A stretch of DNA of 64,000 nucleotides from Actinomadura physcomitrii (lineage in GTDB: Bacteria; Actinomycetota; Actinomycetes; Streptosporangiales; Streptosporangiaceae), in assembly GCF_008923205.2 (NCBI RefSeq), contig NZ_WBMS02000026.1:1-64000 (forward strand). Reading direction: 5' to 3'. A program made the position numbers and the translations under genes. The notes beneath the pieces were generated by a model. The model was not told the origin of the DNA, did not search any database, and saw only the letters and a list, made by a program, of their open reading frames with translations. Each line of letters opens with the position of its first letter. The stretch's first letter is position 1. This document shows positions 25,789 through 34,949 of this stretch, in pieces.

Positions 25789-26652
25789 TCGGGGGAGGCG
25801 GGCGGTGACGGTTGTGGCGAGGCGGGTGGCGGCGTCCGCGGCGTGCTCGAGGTAGAGGGCCGGTTCGGTGAGCTCCAGCTCGATCAGCAGCGGGTCGCCG
25901 CCGGGGCCGGGGACCAGGTCGACGCGGGCGTAGAGCAGGTCGCGGCCGCCCGGGACGGCCGCGAGGACGCGGTGCGCGAGGTCCAGCTCGGCGGCGGTCG
26001 CGGTGGTCGCGGTGACCTTGCCGCGGGTCTCGCCGAGGCCGGCGAGGCCCTCGATGCCGGCGCCGGGGTTGAGGACCCGCGCCTTGCGGCCCGCGTGGCT
26101 GTACTCGCCGCCGATGAAGACCAGCGCGGTCTCGCCCGCGGTGTCGACGGCCTCCAGGTACGGCTGCAGCATCACCGTGCGGCCGGCGTCGCGCAGGGCG
26201 CGCAGGTGGGCGCGGGCGGCGTCCTCCTCGCCGGCGCCCCAGCGGGCGGTGTCGCGGGAACCGGACGACACCGACGGCTTCAGCACGAACTCCGGCCAGT
26301 CGGCGGGGATGTCGTCGGGGTCCCACCGGGTCGGGACGACCGGGACGCCCGCGGCCTCCAGGTCGCGCAGGTAGCGCTTGTCGGTGTTCCAGCGCAGCAC
26401 GTCCGCCGGGTTGAGGACGCGCGGCAGGCTCTCCGCCCAGGCGAGGAACGCGTCCCGCCGGTCGGTGTAGTCCCAGGTGGAGCGGATGACGACGAGGTCG
26501 TAGCGGGACCAGTCGACGGCCGGGTCGTCCCAGACGGCGATGTCGGCGGCGACGCCGAGGCCGGTGAGGGCCGCGGCCAGCATCCGCGCGTCGCCGCTGC
26601 CCTCGGGCAGCCGGTCGCAGGTGGCGAGGGCGCACCGGGGTGAAGCGGTCAC
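25783..26652 (-). CDS. ATP-grasp domain protein
   Basis: This 289-residue protein has an ATP-grasp fold. Visible landmarks are the N-terminal strand-turn with D-x-x-W-S-x-Y-D-L-V-V-I-R-S-T-W-D, the lysines FVLKPSVSSGSRDT (ATP-binding loop) and the C-terminal metal-binding region with YARVDLVP and LLIELELTEPALYL. Such proteins ligate a carboxylate to an amine or thiol, and related enzymes include DcsG-like and RimK-like ligases. The substrate here is unknown. It starts with GTG at 26652 after a GAAGGAA ribosome binding site, 37 bases after hisF, so it is probably the last gene of the his operon. Confidence 0.85.
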   Translation of the reverse strand: MTASPRCALATCDRLPEGSGDARMLAAALTGLGVAADIAVWDDPAVDWSRYDLVVIRSTWDYTDRRDAFLAWAESLPRVLNPADVLRWNTDKRYLRDLEAAGVPVVPTRWDPDDIPADWPEFVLKPSVSSGSRDTARWGAGEEDAARAHLRALRDAGRTVMLQPYLEAVDTAGETALVFIGGEYSHAGRKARVLNPGAGIEGLAGLGETRGKVTATTATAAELDLAHRVLAAVPGGRDLLYARVDLVPGPGGDPLLIELELTEPALYLEHAADAATRLATTVTARLPRR

Positions 26653-26689
26653 GAAGATTCCTTCTCGCGGGGGGCGTGAGGCAGGGGGG

Positions 26690-27451
26690 TCAGCGGACGG
26701 GGTTGCCCGCGGCGCGCAGCGCGTCCTTCACCTCGGAGATCTTCATCTCGCCGAAGTGGAAGACGCTCGCGGCGAGCACCGCGTCGGCGCCGGCGGCGAC
26801 GGCCGGGGCGAAGTGCTCCACGGCGCCCGCGCCGCCGCTGGCGATGACGGGCACGGTGACGGTCTCCCGGACGCGGCGCAGCATCTCCAGGTCGAAGCCG
26901 GCCTTGGTGCCGTCGGCGTCCATCGAGTTCAGCAGGATCTCGCCGACGCCGAGCTCCTGGCCGCGCCGCGCCCACTCGACCGCGTCGATGCCGGTGCCCT
27001 TGCGGCCGCCGTGCGTCGTCACCTCGAACCCGGACTCGGTGTCGCCGGCACGGCGCGCGTCCACCGACAGCACGACGCACTGCGAGCCGAACCGGTGCGC
27101 GGCCTCCCGCAGGAACTCCGGCCGGGCGATCGCCGCGGTGTTGATCGACACCTTGTCGGCGCCCGCGCGCAGCAGCCGGTCGACGTCCTCGACGGTGCGG
27201 ACGCCGCCGCCGACCGTCAGCGGGATGAACACCTGCTCGGCGGTGCGGCGCACCACGTCGTAGGTGGTGGAGCGGTCGCCGCTGGACGCGGTGATGTCCA
27301 GGAACGTCAGCTCGTCGGCGCCCTCGGCGTCGTAGCGGCGGGCCAGCTCGACGGGGTCGCCGGCGTCCCGCAGGTTCTGGAAGTTGACGCCCTTGACGAC
27401 GCGCCCGGCGTCCACGTCCAGGCACGGGATGACCCGTACGGCGACGGTCAT
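26690..27451 (-). CDS. hisF: Imidazole glycerol phosphate synthase, cyclase subunit
   Basis: HisF uses ammonia from HisH to turn PRFAR into imidazole glycerol phosphate and AICAR. The 253-residue barrel has both catalytic aspartates, D12 ([10 protein letters not shown]) and D131 (VLSVDARR), and the phosphate-binding [10 protein letters not shown] and [10 protein letters not shown] segments. The ATG overlaps the stop of priA (ATGA). Confidence 0.97.
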   Translation of the reverse strand: MTVAVRVIPCLDVDAGRVVKGVNFQNLRDAGDPVELARRYDAEGADELTFLDITASSGDRSTTYDVVRRTAEQVFIPLTVGGGVRTVEDVDRLLRAGADKVSINTAAIARPEFLREAAHRFGSQCVVLSVDARRAGDTESGFEVTTHGGRKGTGIDAVEWARRGQELGVGEILLNSMDADGTKAGFDLEMLRRVRETVTVPVIASGGAGAVEHFAPAVAAGADAVLAASVFHFGEMKISEVKDALRAAGNPVR

Positions 27452-28167
27452 TTCACGGCCTCTAGGGCCTCTTCGAGCGTGAACGCTTGCGCGTACAGCG
27501 CCTTCCCTACGATCGCGCCCTCGACGCCGGTCTCCACCAGCTTCGCGAGTTCGCGCAGGTCGTCCAGGGACGAGACGCCGCCGGACGCCACGACCGGCTT
27601 GTCGGTGCGGGAGCAGACCTCGCGCAGCAGCTCGGTGTTGGGGCCGCGGAGCGTGCCGTCCTTGGTGACGTCGGTGACGACGTAGCGGGGGCAGCCGTCG
27701 GCCTCCAGCCGGGCGAGGACCTCCCACAGGTCGCCGCCCTCGCGCGTCCAGCCGCGGGCGGCGAGGGTCGTGCCGCGCACGTCCAGCCCGACCGCGATCT
27801 TGTCGCCGTGCGAGGCGATGATCTTGCGGCACCAGTCCGGGTTCTCCAGCGCCGCGGTGCCGATGTTCACCCGCGCGCAGCCGGTCGACAGCGCCGCCTC
27901 CAGCGACGCGTCGTCGCGGATGCCGCCCGACAGCTCCACCTTCACGTCCAGCCGGCCGGTCACCTCGGCGAGCAGCTCCCGGTTGGAGCCGCGACCGAAC
28001 GCCGCGTCCAGGTCGACGAGATGGATCCACTCCGCGCCCGCGTCCTGCCAGGCCAGCGCGGCGTCGAGCGGCGCGCCGTAGGAGGTCTCGGTGCCGGCCT
28101 CGCCCTGCACCAGGCGGACCGCCCGGCCGTCGGCGACGTCAACCGCGGGAAGGAGCGTCAAAGTCAT
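27448..28167 (-). CDS. priA: Bifunctional ProFAR/PRA isomerase (HisA/TrpF type)
   Basis: The 239-residue barrel catalyses the Amadori rearrangement of ProFAR in histidine synthesis, and in actinobacteria the same enzyme also isomerises phosphoribosyl anthranilate for tryptophan. The acid/base pair is D10 and D129, and the loop [11 protein letters not shown] (about residues 138-148) contains the Arg and Trp that PriA uses to switch between substrates. The trp cluster in this window has no trpF, in line with dual function. The start at 28167 is 39 bases after the hisH stop. Confidence 0.95.
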   Translation of the reverse strand: MTLTLLPAVDVADGRAVRLVQGEAGTETSYGAPLDAALAWQDAGAEWIHLVDLDAAFGRGSNRELLAEVTGRLDVKVELSGGIRDDASLEAALSTGCARVNIGTAALENPDWCRKIIASHGDKIAVGLDVRGTTLAARGWTREGGDLWEVLARLEADGCPRYVVTDVTKDGTLRGPNTELLREVCSRTDKPVVASGGVSSLDDLRELAKLVETGVEGAIVGKALYAQAFTLEEALEAVK

Positions 28168-28206
28168 GCGGAAACCCTATCGATACAGGTGGACGGGCAG
28201 ACGCGG

Positions 28207-28851
28207 TCAGGAGAGGGTGGACAGCCAGTTGCGCAGGAGCCGCGCTCCCGCGTCGCCGGACTTCTCCGGGTGGAACTGGGTCGCGCACAGCGGGCCGTTC
28301 TCGACCGCCGCGACGAACCGGTCGCCGTGCTCGGCCCAGGTGACCAGCGGCGGCTCGATCGTGCCGGTCGGGTCGGGCGCCAGCTCCCAGCGGCGCGCCG
28401 CGTAGGAGTGCACGAAGTAGAACCGGGCGTCCGCCAGCCCCTCGAACAGGACGGAGCCGTCCGGGACGTCCACGGTGTTCCAGCCCATGTGCGGCACGAC
28501 CGGCGCCTCGAGGCCGTCGACCGTGCCGGGCCACTCGTCGCAGCCCTCGGTGGTGACGCCGTGCTCGATGCCCTTGGAGAACAGGATCTGCATGCCGACG
28601 CAGATACCGAGGACCGGCCGGCCGCCGGCGAGGCGGCGGCCGATGATCTGCTCGCCGCGCACCTCCCGCAGCCCCTTCATGCAGGCGGCGAACGCGCCGA
28701 CGCCCGGGACGACCAGGCCGTCGGCGGCGAGCGCCGCGTCCCAGTCGGCGGTGACGGTGACGTCCGCGCCCGCGCGGGCCACGGCGCGCTCGGCCGAGCG
28801 CAGGTTGCCCGACCCGTAGTCGAGCACGACGACGGTCGGGCTCACAGCCAC
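28207..28851 (-). CDS. hisH: Imidazole glycerol phosphate synthase, glutaminase subunit
   Basis: This class I glutamine amidotransferase supplies ammonia to HisF. The triad is complete: C84 in LGICVGMQ, H194 and E196 in QFHPEKS. It has 214 residues. It starts with GTG at 28851, inside the end of the small upstream membrane gene (10 bases overlap) and behind a GGGGGAG ribosome binding site. Another GTG two codons further in is possible. Confidence 0.97.
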   Translation of the reverse strand: MAVSPTVVVLDYGSGNLRSAERAVARAGADVTVTADWDAALAADGLVVPGVGAFAACMKGLREVRGEQIIGRRLAGGRPVLGICVGMQILFSKGIEHGVTTEGCDEWPGTVDGLEAPVVPHMGWNTVDVPDGSVLFEGLADARFYFVHSYAARRWELAPDPTGTIEPPLVTWAEHGDRFVAAVENGPLCATQFHPEKSGDAGARLLRNWLSTLS

Positions 28852-29012
28852 ATCACTCCCCCGGCGAACGCGAGCCCCGCAAGGAACAGCACGATCAGCG
28901 CGGCGGCCTTCAGGCCCTGCTTGACGAAGCTGTAGACGCCGGCGAGCAGGAACAGCGCGACGGCGAAGACCGCGATGTTGAAGAAGGTGAAGTGCAGTCC
29001 GCCGATATTCAC
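28842..29012 (-). CDS. 56-residue membrane protein within his operon
   Basis: A 56-codon frame from GTG at 29012 to TGA at 28842-28844 fills the gap between hisB and hisH. Its ribosome binding site (AAGGGAG) lies in the 3' end of hisB at suitable spacing. The product has two hydrophobic helices (about residues 10-26 and 33-54) joined by a short S-F-V-K-Q-G-L-K loop. It has no motif and its function is unknown. Tight packing and coupling to hisH support its being a real gene. Confidence 0.75.
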   Translation of the reverse strand: MNIGGLHFTFFNIAVFAVALFLLAGVYSFVKQGLKAAALIVLFLAGLAFAGGVMWL

Positions 29013-29014
29013 GG

Positions 29015-29608
29015 CTACAGCGCTCCCTTGGTGGACGGGATGCCGTGCACCTTCGGGTCGAACGCCACCGCGTCGCGCAGCGCGCGCGCCAGCGCCTTGA
29101 ACTGCGCCTCGACGATGTGGTGCGCGTTGCGCCCGTACGGGACGTGGACGTGCAGCGCGATCTGCGCGTTCGACACGAACGACTCGAAGACGTGCCGGGT
29201 CATCGTGGTGTCGTACTCGGGGCCGATCATCGGGGCCATGCCGTCCGGCTCCACGTGCACCAGGTACGGGCGGCCCGACACGTCCACGGTGACCTGCGCG
29301 AGCGCCTCGTCCAGCGGGATGGACGCGTCGGCGAAGCGGCGGATGCCGGCCTTGTCGCCGAGCGCCTCGCGGAACGCCTGGCCGAGCGCGATCGCGGTGT
29401 CCTCGATCGTGTGGTGGCTGTCGATGTGCAGGTCACCGGCCGTCTTGACGGTCAGGTCGAACGACCCGTGCTTGCCGAGCTGCGCCAGCATGTGGTCGAA
29501 GAACCCGACGCCGGTCGCGACGTCGACCTGGCCGGTCCCGTCCAGGTCGATCTCGACGAGGACCCGCGTCTCCTTGGTCCCGCGCTCGACTCGTCCCTTG
29601 CGCGTCAC
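29015..29608 (-). CDS. hisB: Imidazoleglycerol-phosphate dehydratase
   Basis: HisB dehydrates imidazole glycerol phosphate to imidazole acetol phosphate in histidine synthesis. The 197-residue protein is the stand-alone dehydratase without a phosphatase domain. It has the manganese-binding histidine motifs [14 protein letters not shown] and [13 protein letters not shown] and the FFDHM segment. The GTG overlaps the hisC stop (GTGA). Confidence 0.97.
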   Translation of the reverse strand: MTRKGRVERGTKETRVLVEIDLDGTGQVDVATGVGFFDHMLAQLGKHGSFDLTVKTAGDLHIDSHHTIEDTAIALGQAFREALGDKAGIRRFADASIPLDEALAQVTVDVSGRPYLVHVEPDGMAPMIGPEYDTTMTRHVFESFVSNAQIALHVHVPYGRNAHHIVEAQFKALARALRDAVAFDPKVHGIPSTKGAL

Positions 29609-30693
29609 ACGCTCTCCTTAAGTGCAGTGCGGAAGGCGGCCATCTCCTCGGGGGTGCCGACGCTCACCCGCAGCCACTCGGGGGGCCCAACCTCGCGGAT
29701 GAGGACACCGCGCTCCAGCAGCGCCTCCCAGATCCTCCGGCGGTCCGGGAACGTCCCGAACAGCACGAAGTTGGCGTCGGAGTCGGCCACCCGGAACCCC
29801 TCGGCGCGCAGCCACGCGACCAGGCCGTCGCGCTCGCGGCGCAGCGCCTCGACGCCGCCGAGCAGCTCCTCGCCGTGCGCGAGGGCGGTGCGCGCCACCG
29901 CCTGGGTGACGGCCGACAGGTGGTACGGCAGCCGGACCAGCAGCAGCGCCTCGATCACGGCGGGGTCGGCGGCGAGGTAGCCGAGCCGGGTGCCGGCCAT
30001 CGCGAACGCCTTCGACATCGTCCGGGTGACGATCAGCCGGGGACGGCCGTCCAGCAGCGTCAGCGCCGACGGGGCGCCCTCCCGGCGGAACTCGCCGTAG
30101 GCCTCGTCGACGACGACCATGCCGGGCGCGGCGTCCACGACGGCCTCGATGGCCGCCAGCGGCAGCGCCGTGCCCGTCGGGTTGTTCGGCGAGGTCAGGA
30201 ACACGATGTCGGGCCGGTGCTCCTGCACGGCCGCGATCGCGCGGGCCGGCTCCAGGCCGAAGTCCTCGTCGCGGAACGCGTCGATCCAGCGGGTCCCCGA
30301 CACCCCGGTGATGATCGGGTGCATCGAGTAGGACGGCTCGAAACCGAGCGCGGTGCGGCCCGCCCCGCCGAACGCCTGCAGGATCTGCTGGATGATCTCG
30401 TTGGAGCCGTTCGCCGCCCACACCCGCCCGGCGGTGAGGCCGATGCCGGGCGTGTCGGTGTTCAGGAAGGCCGCGAGGTCCTCGCGGAGCGCGACGGCGT
30501 CGCGGTCGGGGTAGCGGTTCAGAGACCCGGCGACGTCCATGACGGCCTCGCCGAGCGCCTTCACGAGCCGCTCGGACGGCGGGTAGGGGTTCTCGTTGGT
30601 GTTCAGCGCGTACGGCACGTCCAGCTGCGGGGCGCCATAGGGCTCCCGGCCGCGCAGGTCGTCCCGCAGCGGCAGGTCGTTGAGCGAGGTCAC
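29605..30693 (-). CDS. hisC: Histidinol-phosphate aminotransferase
   Basis: HisC is a PLP-dependent aminotransferase converting imidazole acetol phosphate to histidinol phosphate. In the 362-residue product K228 in [11 protein letters not shown] is the PLP lysine, SPNNPTG binds substrate and cofactor, and NENPYPPS begins the fold. The start is GTG at 30693, overlapping the hisD stop (GTGA). A longer frame upstream lies inside hisD and is rejected. Confidence 0.96.
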   Translation of the reverse strand: MTSLNDLPLRDDLRGREPYGAPQLDVPYALNTNENPYPPSERLVKALGEAVMDVAGSLNRYPDRDAVALREDLAAFLNTDTPGIGLTAGRVWAANGSNEIIQQILQAFGGAGRTALGFEPSYSMHPIITGVSGTRWIDAFRDEDFGLEPARAIAAVQEHRPDIVFLTSPNNPTGTALPLAAIEAVVDAAPGMVVVDEAYGEFRREGAPSALTLLDGRPRLIVTRTMSKAFAMAGTRLGYLAADPAVIEALLLVRLPYHLSAVTQAVARTALAHGEELLGGVEALRRERDGLVAWLRAEGFRVADSDANFVLFGTFPDRRRIWEALLERGVLIREVGPPEWLRVSVGTPEEMAAFRTALKESV

Positions 30694-31997
30694 GAAGGGA
30701 TCTCCCAGTCGAAGCGGGCCTTGAGCGCCGCGCCGTGCGCGGGCAGGTCCTCGGCCTCGGCGAGCGCGACGACGCGCCCGGTGGCCGCGGCGAGGGCGTC
30801 GCGGTCGTACTCCACGACATGGACGCCGCGCAGGAACGACTGCACCGACAGCCCGGACGAGTGGCACGCGCACCCGCCGGTCGGCAGCACGTGGTTGGAC
30901 CCGGCGAGGTAGTCGCCGAGCGACACCGGCGCGTACCGGCCCACGAAGACCGCGCCGGCGTTGCGGACGCGGGCGGCGACGGCGGGCGCGTCGGCGGTGT
31001 GGATCTCCAGGTGCTCGGCGGCGTAGGCGTCGACGACCTTCAGCGCGTCGCCGATCCCGTCCACCAGCACGATCCCGGACTGCCGGCCGGCCAGCGCCGC
31101 GGTGATCCGCTCGGTGTGCTTGGTGCGCGCGACCTGCGCCTTCAGCTCCCGCTCGACCTCGTCGGCGAGCCGCACCGAGTCGGTGACCAGGACCGCGGCG
31201 GCGAGCACGTCGTGCTCGGCCTGGCTGATCAGGTCGGCGGCGACGTCCACCGCGTCCGCGGTGTCGTCGGCGAGGATCGCGATCTCGGTCGGGCCGGCCT
31301 CGGCGTCGATGCCGATCACGCCCTTGAGCAGCCGCTTCGCGGCGGCGACGTACACGTTGCCGGGCCCGGTGACCAGGTCGGCGCGGGGGCACTCGTCGGT
31401 GCCGTAGGCGAACATGGCGATCGCCTGGGCGCCGCCGACCGCGTACACCTCCTCGACGCCGAGCAGCGCGCACGCCGCCAGGATCGTCGGGTGCGGCAGG
31501 CCGCCGAACTCCTTCTGCGCGGGCGAGGTGACCGCGAGGGACTCGACGCCCGCCTCCTGCGCCGGGACGACGTTCATCACCACGCTGGACGGGTACACGG
31601 CACGCCCGCCCGGCACGTACAGGCCGACGCGGCCCACCGGGATCCACCGCTCGGTGACGGTCCCGCCGGGCACCACCCGCGTGGTCGTGTCGGTGCGGCG
31701 CTGGTCGCGGTGCACGGCGCGGGCGCGGCGGATGCTCTCCTCCAGCGCCTCGCGGACGGCGGCGTCGAGCCCCGCGAGGGCCTGGTGGACCGCCCTGACC
31801 GGGACCCGGGAGCTCTCCAGCTCGATCCCGTCGAACGCCTTGGTGTACTCCCGCACCGCCTGCGAGCCCCTATGGCGCACGTCCTCGCAGATCGGCCGCA
31901 CCTTGTCCAGGGCGGCCTCGACGTCGAGCTCGGCGCGGGGCAGCACGGAGCGCGGGTCGCCGGGCAGCGAGCCGCGCAGGTCGATACGGGAAATCAC
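30690..31997 (-). CDS. hisD: Histidinol dehydrogenase
   Basis: HisD oxidises histidinol to histidine with two NAD per turn and uses zinc. The 435-residue product is full length, with the signature [20 protein letters not shown] in pieces, the DEAGPTEI-like segment (here [11 protein letters not shown]), and the catalytic Glu-His pair in AAEHLEIH. It is the first gene of the run hisD-hisC-hisB-small ORF-hisH-priA-hisF-ATP-grasp, so the operon promoter should lie at 31998-32088. Confidence 0.97.
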   Translation of the reverse strand: MISRIDLRGSLPGDPRSVLPRAELDVEAALDKVRPICEDVRHRGSQAVREYTKAFDGIELESSRVPVRAVHQALAGLDAAVREALEESIRRARAVHRDQRRTDTTTRVVPGGTVTERWIPVGRVGLYVPGGRAVYPSSVVMNVVPAQEAGVESLAVTSPAQKEFGGLPHPTILAACALLGVEEVYAVGGAQAIAMFAYGTDECPRADLVTGPGNVYVAAAKRLLKGVIGIDAEAGPTEIAILADDTADAVDVAADLISQAEHDVLAAAVLVTDSVRLADEVERELKAQVARTKHTERITAALAGRQSGIVLVDGIGDALKVVDAYAAEHLEIHTADAPAVAARVRNAGAVFVGRYAPVSLGDYLAGSNHVLPTGGCACHSSGLSVQSFLRGVHVVEYDRDALAAATGRVVALAEAEDLPAHGAALKARFDWEIPS

Positions 31998-32036
31998 GCG
32001 CCCAGTCTACGGAGTGCCCCCGGTCCCCCGCGCACC

Positions 32037-32053
32037 GTCTCACGTGCCGAGAC
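32037..32053. promoter_or_regulatory. Palindrome GTCTCACG..CGAGAC upstream of hisD
   Basis: An interrupted palindrome GTCTC/GAGAC with inner ACG..CG lies 40-56 bases upstream of hisD. A near-identical element occurs at 42994-43010 between dnaE and the chorismate mutase gene. It could be an operator or part of a hairpin terminator for the PhzF gene, whose stop is 36 bases away. Confidence 0.35.
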
Positions 32054-32088
32054 GCCCGTGTCGCCGGGGTCCGGGGACGTGCCGGAGG

Positions 32089-32916
32089 TCACACCCGCAG
32101 CGTCCCGTCCAGCACCGTGACCGCCGTGCCGGAGATGACCACGCGGTCGCCGCGCAGCGCCGCCCGGACCCGGCCGCCGCGCTCGGACGCCTGGTAACCG
32201 GTCAGCGCGTCGCGGCCGAGCCGCTCCGCCCAGAACGGGGCGAGCGCGCAGTGCGCCGACCCGGTCACCGGGTCCTCGCCGTCGCCGAGCAGGATCCGGG
32301 CGGCGAAGAACCGGGACACGAAGTCGTACCCTCCGGGCCCGCCGGTCCCGCCGTCAGCGGCGCGGGCGGTGACGATCACCCCGCGCCCGTCGATCCGCGC
32401 GAGCGCCGCCAGGTCGGGCGCCAGCGCGCGCACCGCCTTCTCGTCCGCGAGCTCGACGAGCAGGTCGTTCTGGACGTTGCGGCCCGTCCAGCCGATCTCG
32501 GCGCCGAGCGCCCCGGCCAGCTCCGCGGGCGGCGCGACGGGCTCGGGCGGGCAGGACGGGAAGTCCATCGCCAGCCCGCCGTCGCGGTCCGGGGTGACGG
32601 TGAGGACGCCGCTTTCCAGCGTCCGGAAGCGGATGGGGCGGTCCGCGGGCGCCGTCCCGGTGTCGTAGAGGGCGTGCGCGGCGCCCATGGTGGCGTGCCC
32701 GCACAGGGCCACCTCGACCATCGGGGTGAACCAGCGCAGCTCGAAGTCCGCGCCGGGCTCGTCGACGGGGCGGACGAACGCGGTCTCGGAGTGCTTCATC
32801 TCGGCCGCGACCCGCCGCATCCACGCCGCGTCGGCGGGGGCGTCCAGCAGGCAGACGCCGGCGGGGTTGCCGGCGAACGGGCGGTCGGCGAAGGCGTCCA
32901 CGACGAGGATCCTCAT
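32089..32916 (-). CDS. PhzF family isomerase/epimerase-like protein
   Basis: The 275-residue product is a PhzF/diaminopimelate-epimerase-fold protein. The N-terminus MRILVVDAFADRPFAGNPAG, the SETAF motif with catalytic E44, and PMVEVALCGHATMGAAH (substrate loop) are clear. PhzF itself isomerises a shikimate-derived intermediate in phenazine synthesis, but most chromosomal homologues have unknown substrates and no phenazine genes are present. The ATG is at 32916. Divergent transcription of the LON-domain gene starts 190 bases away. Confidence 0.9.
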   Translation of the reverse strand: MRILVVDAFADRPFAGNPAGVCLLDAPADAAWMRRVAAEMKHSETAFVRPVDEPGADFELRWFTPMVEVALCGHATMGAAHALYDTGTAPADRPIRFRTLESGVLTVTPDRDGGLAMDFPSCPPEPVAPPAELAGALGAEIGWTGRNVQNDLLVELADEKAVRALAPDLAALARIDGRGVIVTARAADGGTGGPGGYDFVSRFFAARILLGDGEDPVTGSAHCALAPFWAERLGRDALTGYQASERGGRVRAALRGDRVVISGTAVTVLDGTLRV

Positions 32917-33106
32917 GCCCGCGACGCTACCCGCGGCGGCCCCGGCGGCGGCACGGCCAATCGGACGCCGGTGGCCTGGCGCGCCCGGACTGGACGTCGG
33001 CGTGACACACGCTTCACACTGTGAAAAATCACCCCTTACCAAGATCATTGGCCGGGGCGTACGCTGGCGCGCAGGGCGTCCCCGGCCGGTGCGGGAAAGA
33101 GGCGAC

Positions 33107-33769
33107 ATGACGGAGCGGCTCCCCCTGTTCCCGCTGGGCACCGTGCTGTTCCCCGGCCTGGTGCTCCCGCTACACCTGTTCGAGGAGCGGTACCGGCTGC
33201 TGGTCGGCGACCTGCTCGAGCGGCCCGAGCCGCGCGGCTTCGGCGTGGTCGGCATCGAGCTCGGCCACGAGGTCGGCGAGGACGCGGCGCGCCGCCTGGC
33301 CGGCGTCGGCTGCCTGGCCGAGCTGCGCGAGGCGCGCCGCCACCCGGACGGCCGCTACGACATCGTCACCACCGGGACGCGCCGGTTCCGCGTCAAGCAG
33401 CTGGACCGGTCCCGCCCCTACCTGCAGGGCGAGGTCGAGTTCCTCCCGGAGGAGCCCGGCGCCGAGCCCGCGCCCGCCGCCCGGCGCGTGCGGCGGCTGT
33501 TCCGGCTCTACCGGGAGCGGCTGTCGGCCGCCGGCGCCGGCCGGGTCGACGACCCGGACCTGCCGGACGACCCGGTCGCGCTGTCCTACCTGATCGCGGC
33601 GTCGGTGGTGCTGGACGGGCACGAGAAGCAGCGGCTGCTGGAGTGCGAGGACGCGGCGCTGCGGCTGGCGGCCGAGCGCGAGCTGCTGGTCCGGGAGAAC
33701 CGGATCCTGGACGCGCTGCCCATGATCCCCGCCGGCCAGTTCCTCGACGGCTCGTTCACGCTCAACTAG
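33107..33769 (+). CDS. LON peptidase substrate-binding domain protein
   Basis: The 220-residue protein is a stand-alone Lon N-terminal (PUA-like) domain without ATPase or protease. The typical opening LPLFPLGTVLFPGLVLPLHLFEERYR and the YDIVTTGTRRFRV segment are present, each seen in shorter pieces of the frame. Such proteins are common in actinobacteria and their role is unknown; they may be protein- or substrate-recognition modules. The ATG at 33107 follows a purine-rich GAAAGAGG site. Confidence 0.9.
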   Translation: MTERLPLFPLGTVLFPGLVLPLHLFEERYRLLVGDLLERPEPRGFGVVGIELGHEVGEDAARRLAGVGCLAELREARRHPDGRYDIVTTGTRRFRVKQLDRSRPYLQGEVEFLPEEPGAEPAPAARRVRRLFRLYRERLSAAGAGRVDDPDLPDDPVALSYLIAASVVLDGHEKQRLLECEDAALRLAAERELLVRENRILDALPMIPAGQFLDGSFTLN

Positions 33770-33814
33770 CCGCGGAGGGCCGGCGGAGCACCGCGGGCAC
33801 GGCAGACTGTCCCC

Positions 33815-34321
33815 ATGAGCAAGCGGGCAGGGAACGGGAAGCCGGGCGGCCGGGGGACGCCGGCCACGGTCGCCGCGGCCGACGCCGGGATCGAGTTCAC
33901 CGTGCACGCCTACGAGCCGGACCCGGACGCCGAGTCCTACGGCGAGGCGGCGGCGGACGCCCTCGGCGTCCCCTACGACCGGATCTTCAAGACGCTGCTG
34001 GCGGAGGTGGACGGGCGGCTGACCGTCGGGATCGTCCCGGTGTCGGGGTCGCTGGACCTGAAGGCGCTGGCCGCGGCGGCGGGCGGGAAGAAGGCGGCGA
34101 TGGCGCACCCGCGCGACGCCGAGCGCGCCACCGGCTACGTCGTCGGCGGGATCAGCCCGCTCGGCCAGCGGCGCCGGCTGCCGACGGTGATCGACGCGTC
34201 GGTGTCAGCCCTCGCGACCGTCTACGTCTCGGCCGGTCGGCGCGGACTGCAGATCGAGCTCGTCCCCGCCGACCTCGTCGCCCTCACCGGCGCCACCGTC
34301 GCCGCGATCGCCCGGGGGTAG
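33815..34321 (+). CDS. YbaK/EbsC-type aminoacyl-tRNA deacylase
   Basis: The 168-residue product matches YbaK, which hydrolyses mischarged Cys-tRNA(Pro) and so guards translation accuracy. The conserved lysine K59 in RIFKTL, the segment GGKKAAMAHP, and the YVVGGISPLG substrate loop are present. The ATG at 33815 gives a normal length. The 3' part overlaps the opposite-strand membrane gene by 117 bases. Confidence 0.92.
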   Translation: MSKRAGNGKPGGRGTPATVAAADAGIEFTVHAYEPDPDAESYGEAAADALGVPYDRIFKTLLAEVDGRLTVGIVPVSGSLDLKALAAAAGGKKAAMAHPRDAERATGYVVGGISPLGQRRRLPTVIDASVSALATVYVSAGRRGLQIELVPADLVALTGATVAAIARG

Positions 34322-34807
34322 CCGGCGGACCAGGACCTCCAGCAGCCCGTACGCGGCGACCGAGACCACCGGCCAGAACACCAGCACGCCCTTGGCGCGC
34401 AGGTCGGCGACGCCGGTGACGGTGGCGCCGTCGCGGCCGTGCCGGACGACGTCCTGGTAGTGGCCGAGCCCGATCAGGTGGCCGGTCTTCCAGGCGAGCA
34501 GGGACGCGGCGGCGCCGCCCGCGGCGAGCCCGAGGATCAGCGCGATGTCGTTGCGGCGGCCCCGCGCGGCGTAGCCGGCGATGCCGCACAGCAGGCCCGC
34601 CGCCAGGGCGATCAGCGCGAACCGGCCGTCGATCCCGACCGGGCCCTCGCCTTCCGGATCGGCGATCAGCGCCTCACCCTGGATGATCACATATGTGACC
34701 TTGGGGATGGTGTTTCGCCACAGCAGCCCCGCGAGCGGCCCGAGCAGCGTCACGATGGCGGTGGTGACCAGCCAGGTCGTCAACTGCCTGCCGGTCGGTC
34801 GCCGCAC
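34205..34807 (-). CDS. DUF2567-like membrane protein
   Basis: This 200-residue protein has four hydrophobic segments (about residues 10-30, 62-82, 90-107, 140-160) and an extracytoplasmic loop after the first helix, a pattern of the actinobacterial DUF2567 family; function is unknown. It starts with GTG at 34807 with a GAGGAG ribosome binding site. The last 39 codons overlap ybaK antisense and encode a hydrophilic Gly/Asp tail, so the tail may simply be read-through of the antisense codon bias. Confidence 0.75.
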   Translation of the reverse strand: MRRPTGRQLTTWLVTTAIVTLLGPLAGLLWRNTIPKVTYVIIQGEALIADPEGEGPVGIDGRFALIALAAGLLCGIAGYAARGRRNDIALILGLAAGGAAASLLAWKTGHLIGLGHYQDVVRHGRDGATVTGVADLRAKGVLVFWPVVSVAAYGLLEVLVRRLPPGDRGDGGAGEGDEVGGDELDLQSAPTGRDVDGREG

Positions 34808-34949
34808 TGCGTACGCTCCTCGGTGGAAGTGTCCTCTGACAGCGAAAGCCTAGCCTGCCCAGGTCAGCTGATCGACAATCGAATGGTGTCCGATTACCGC
34901 CGTGATTCCCGCCCGCGACCGCCTCGGTTACTGGGATAATGTGCCCGAC

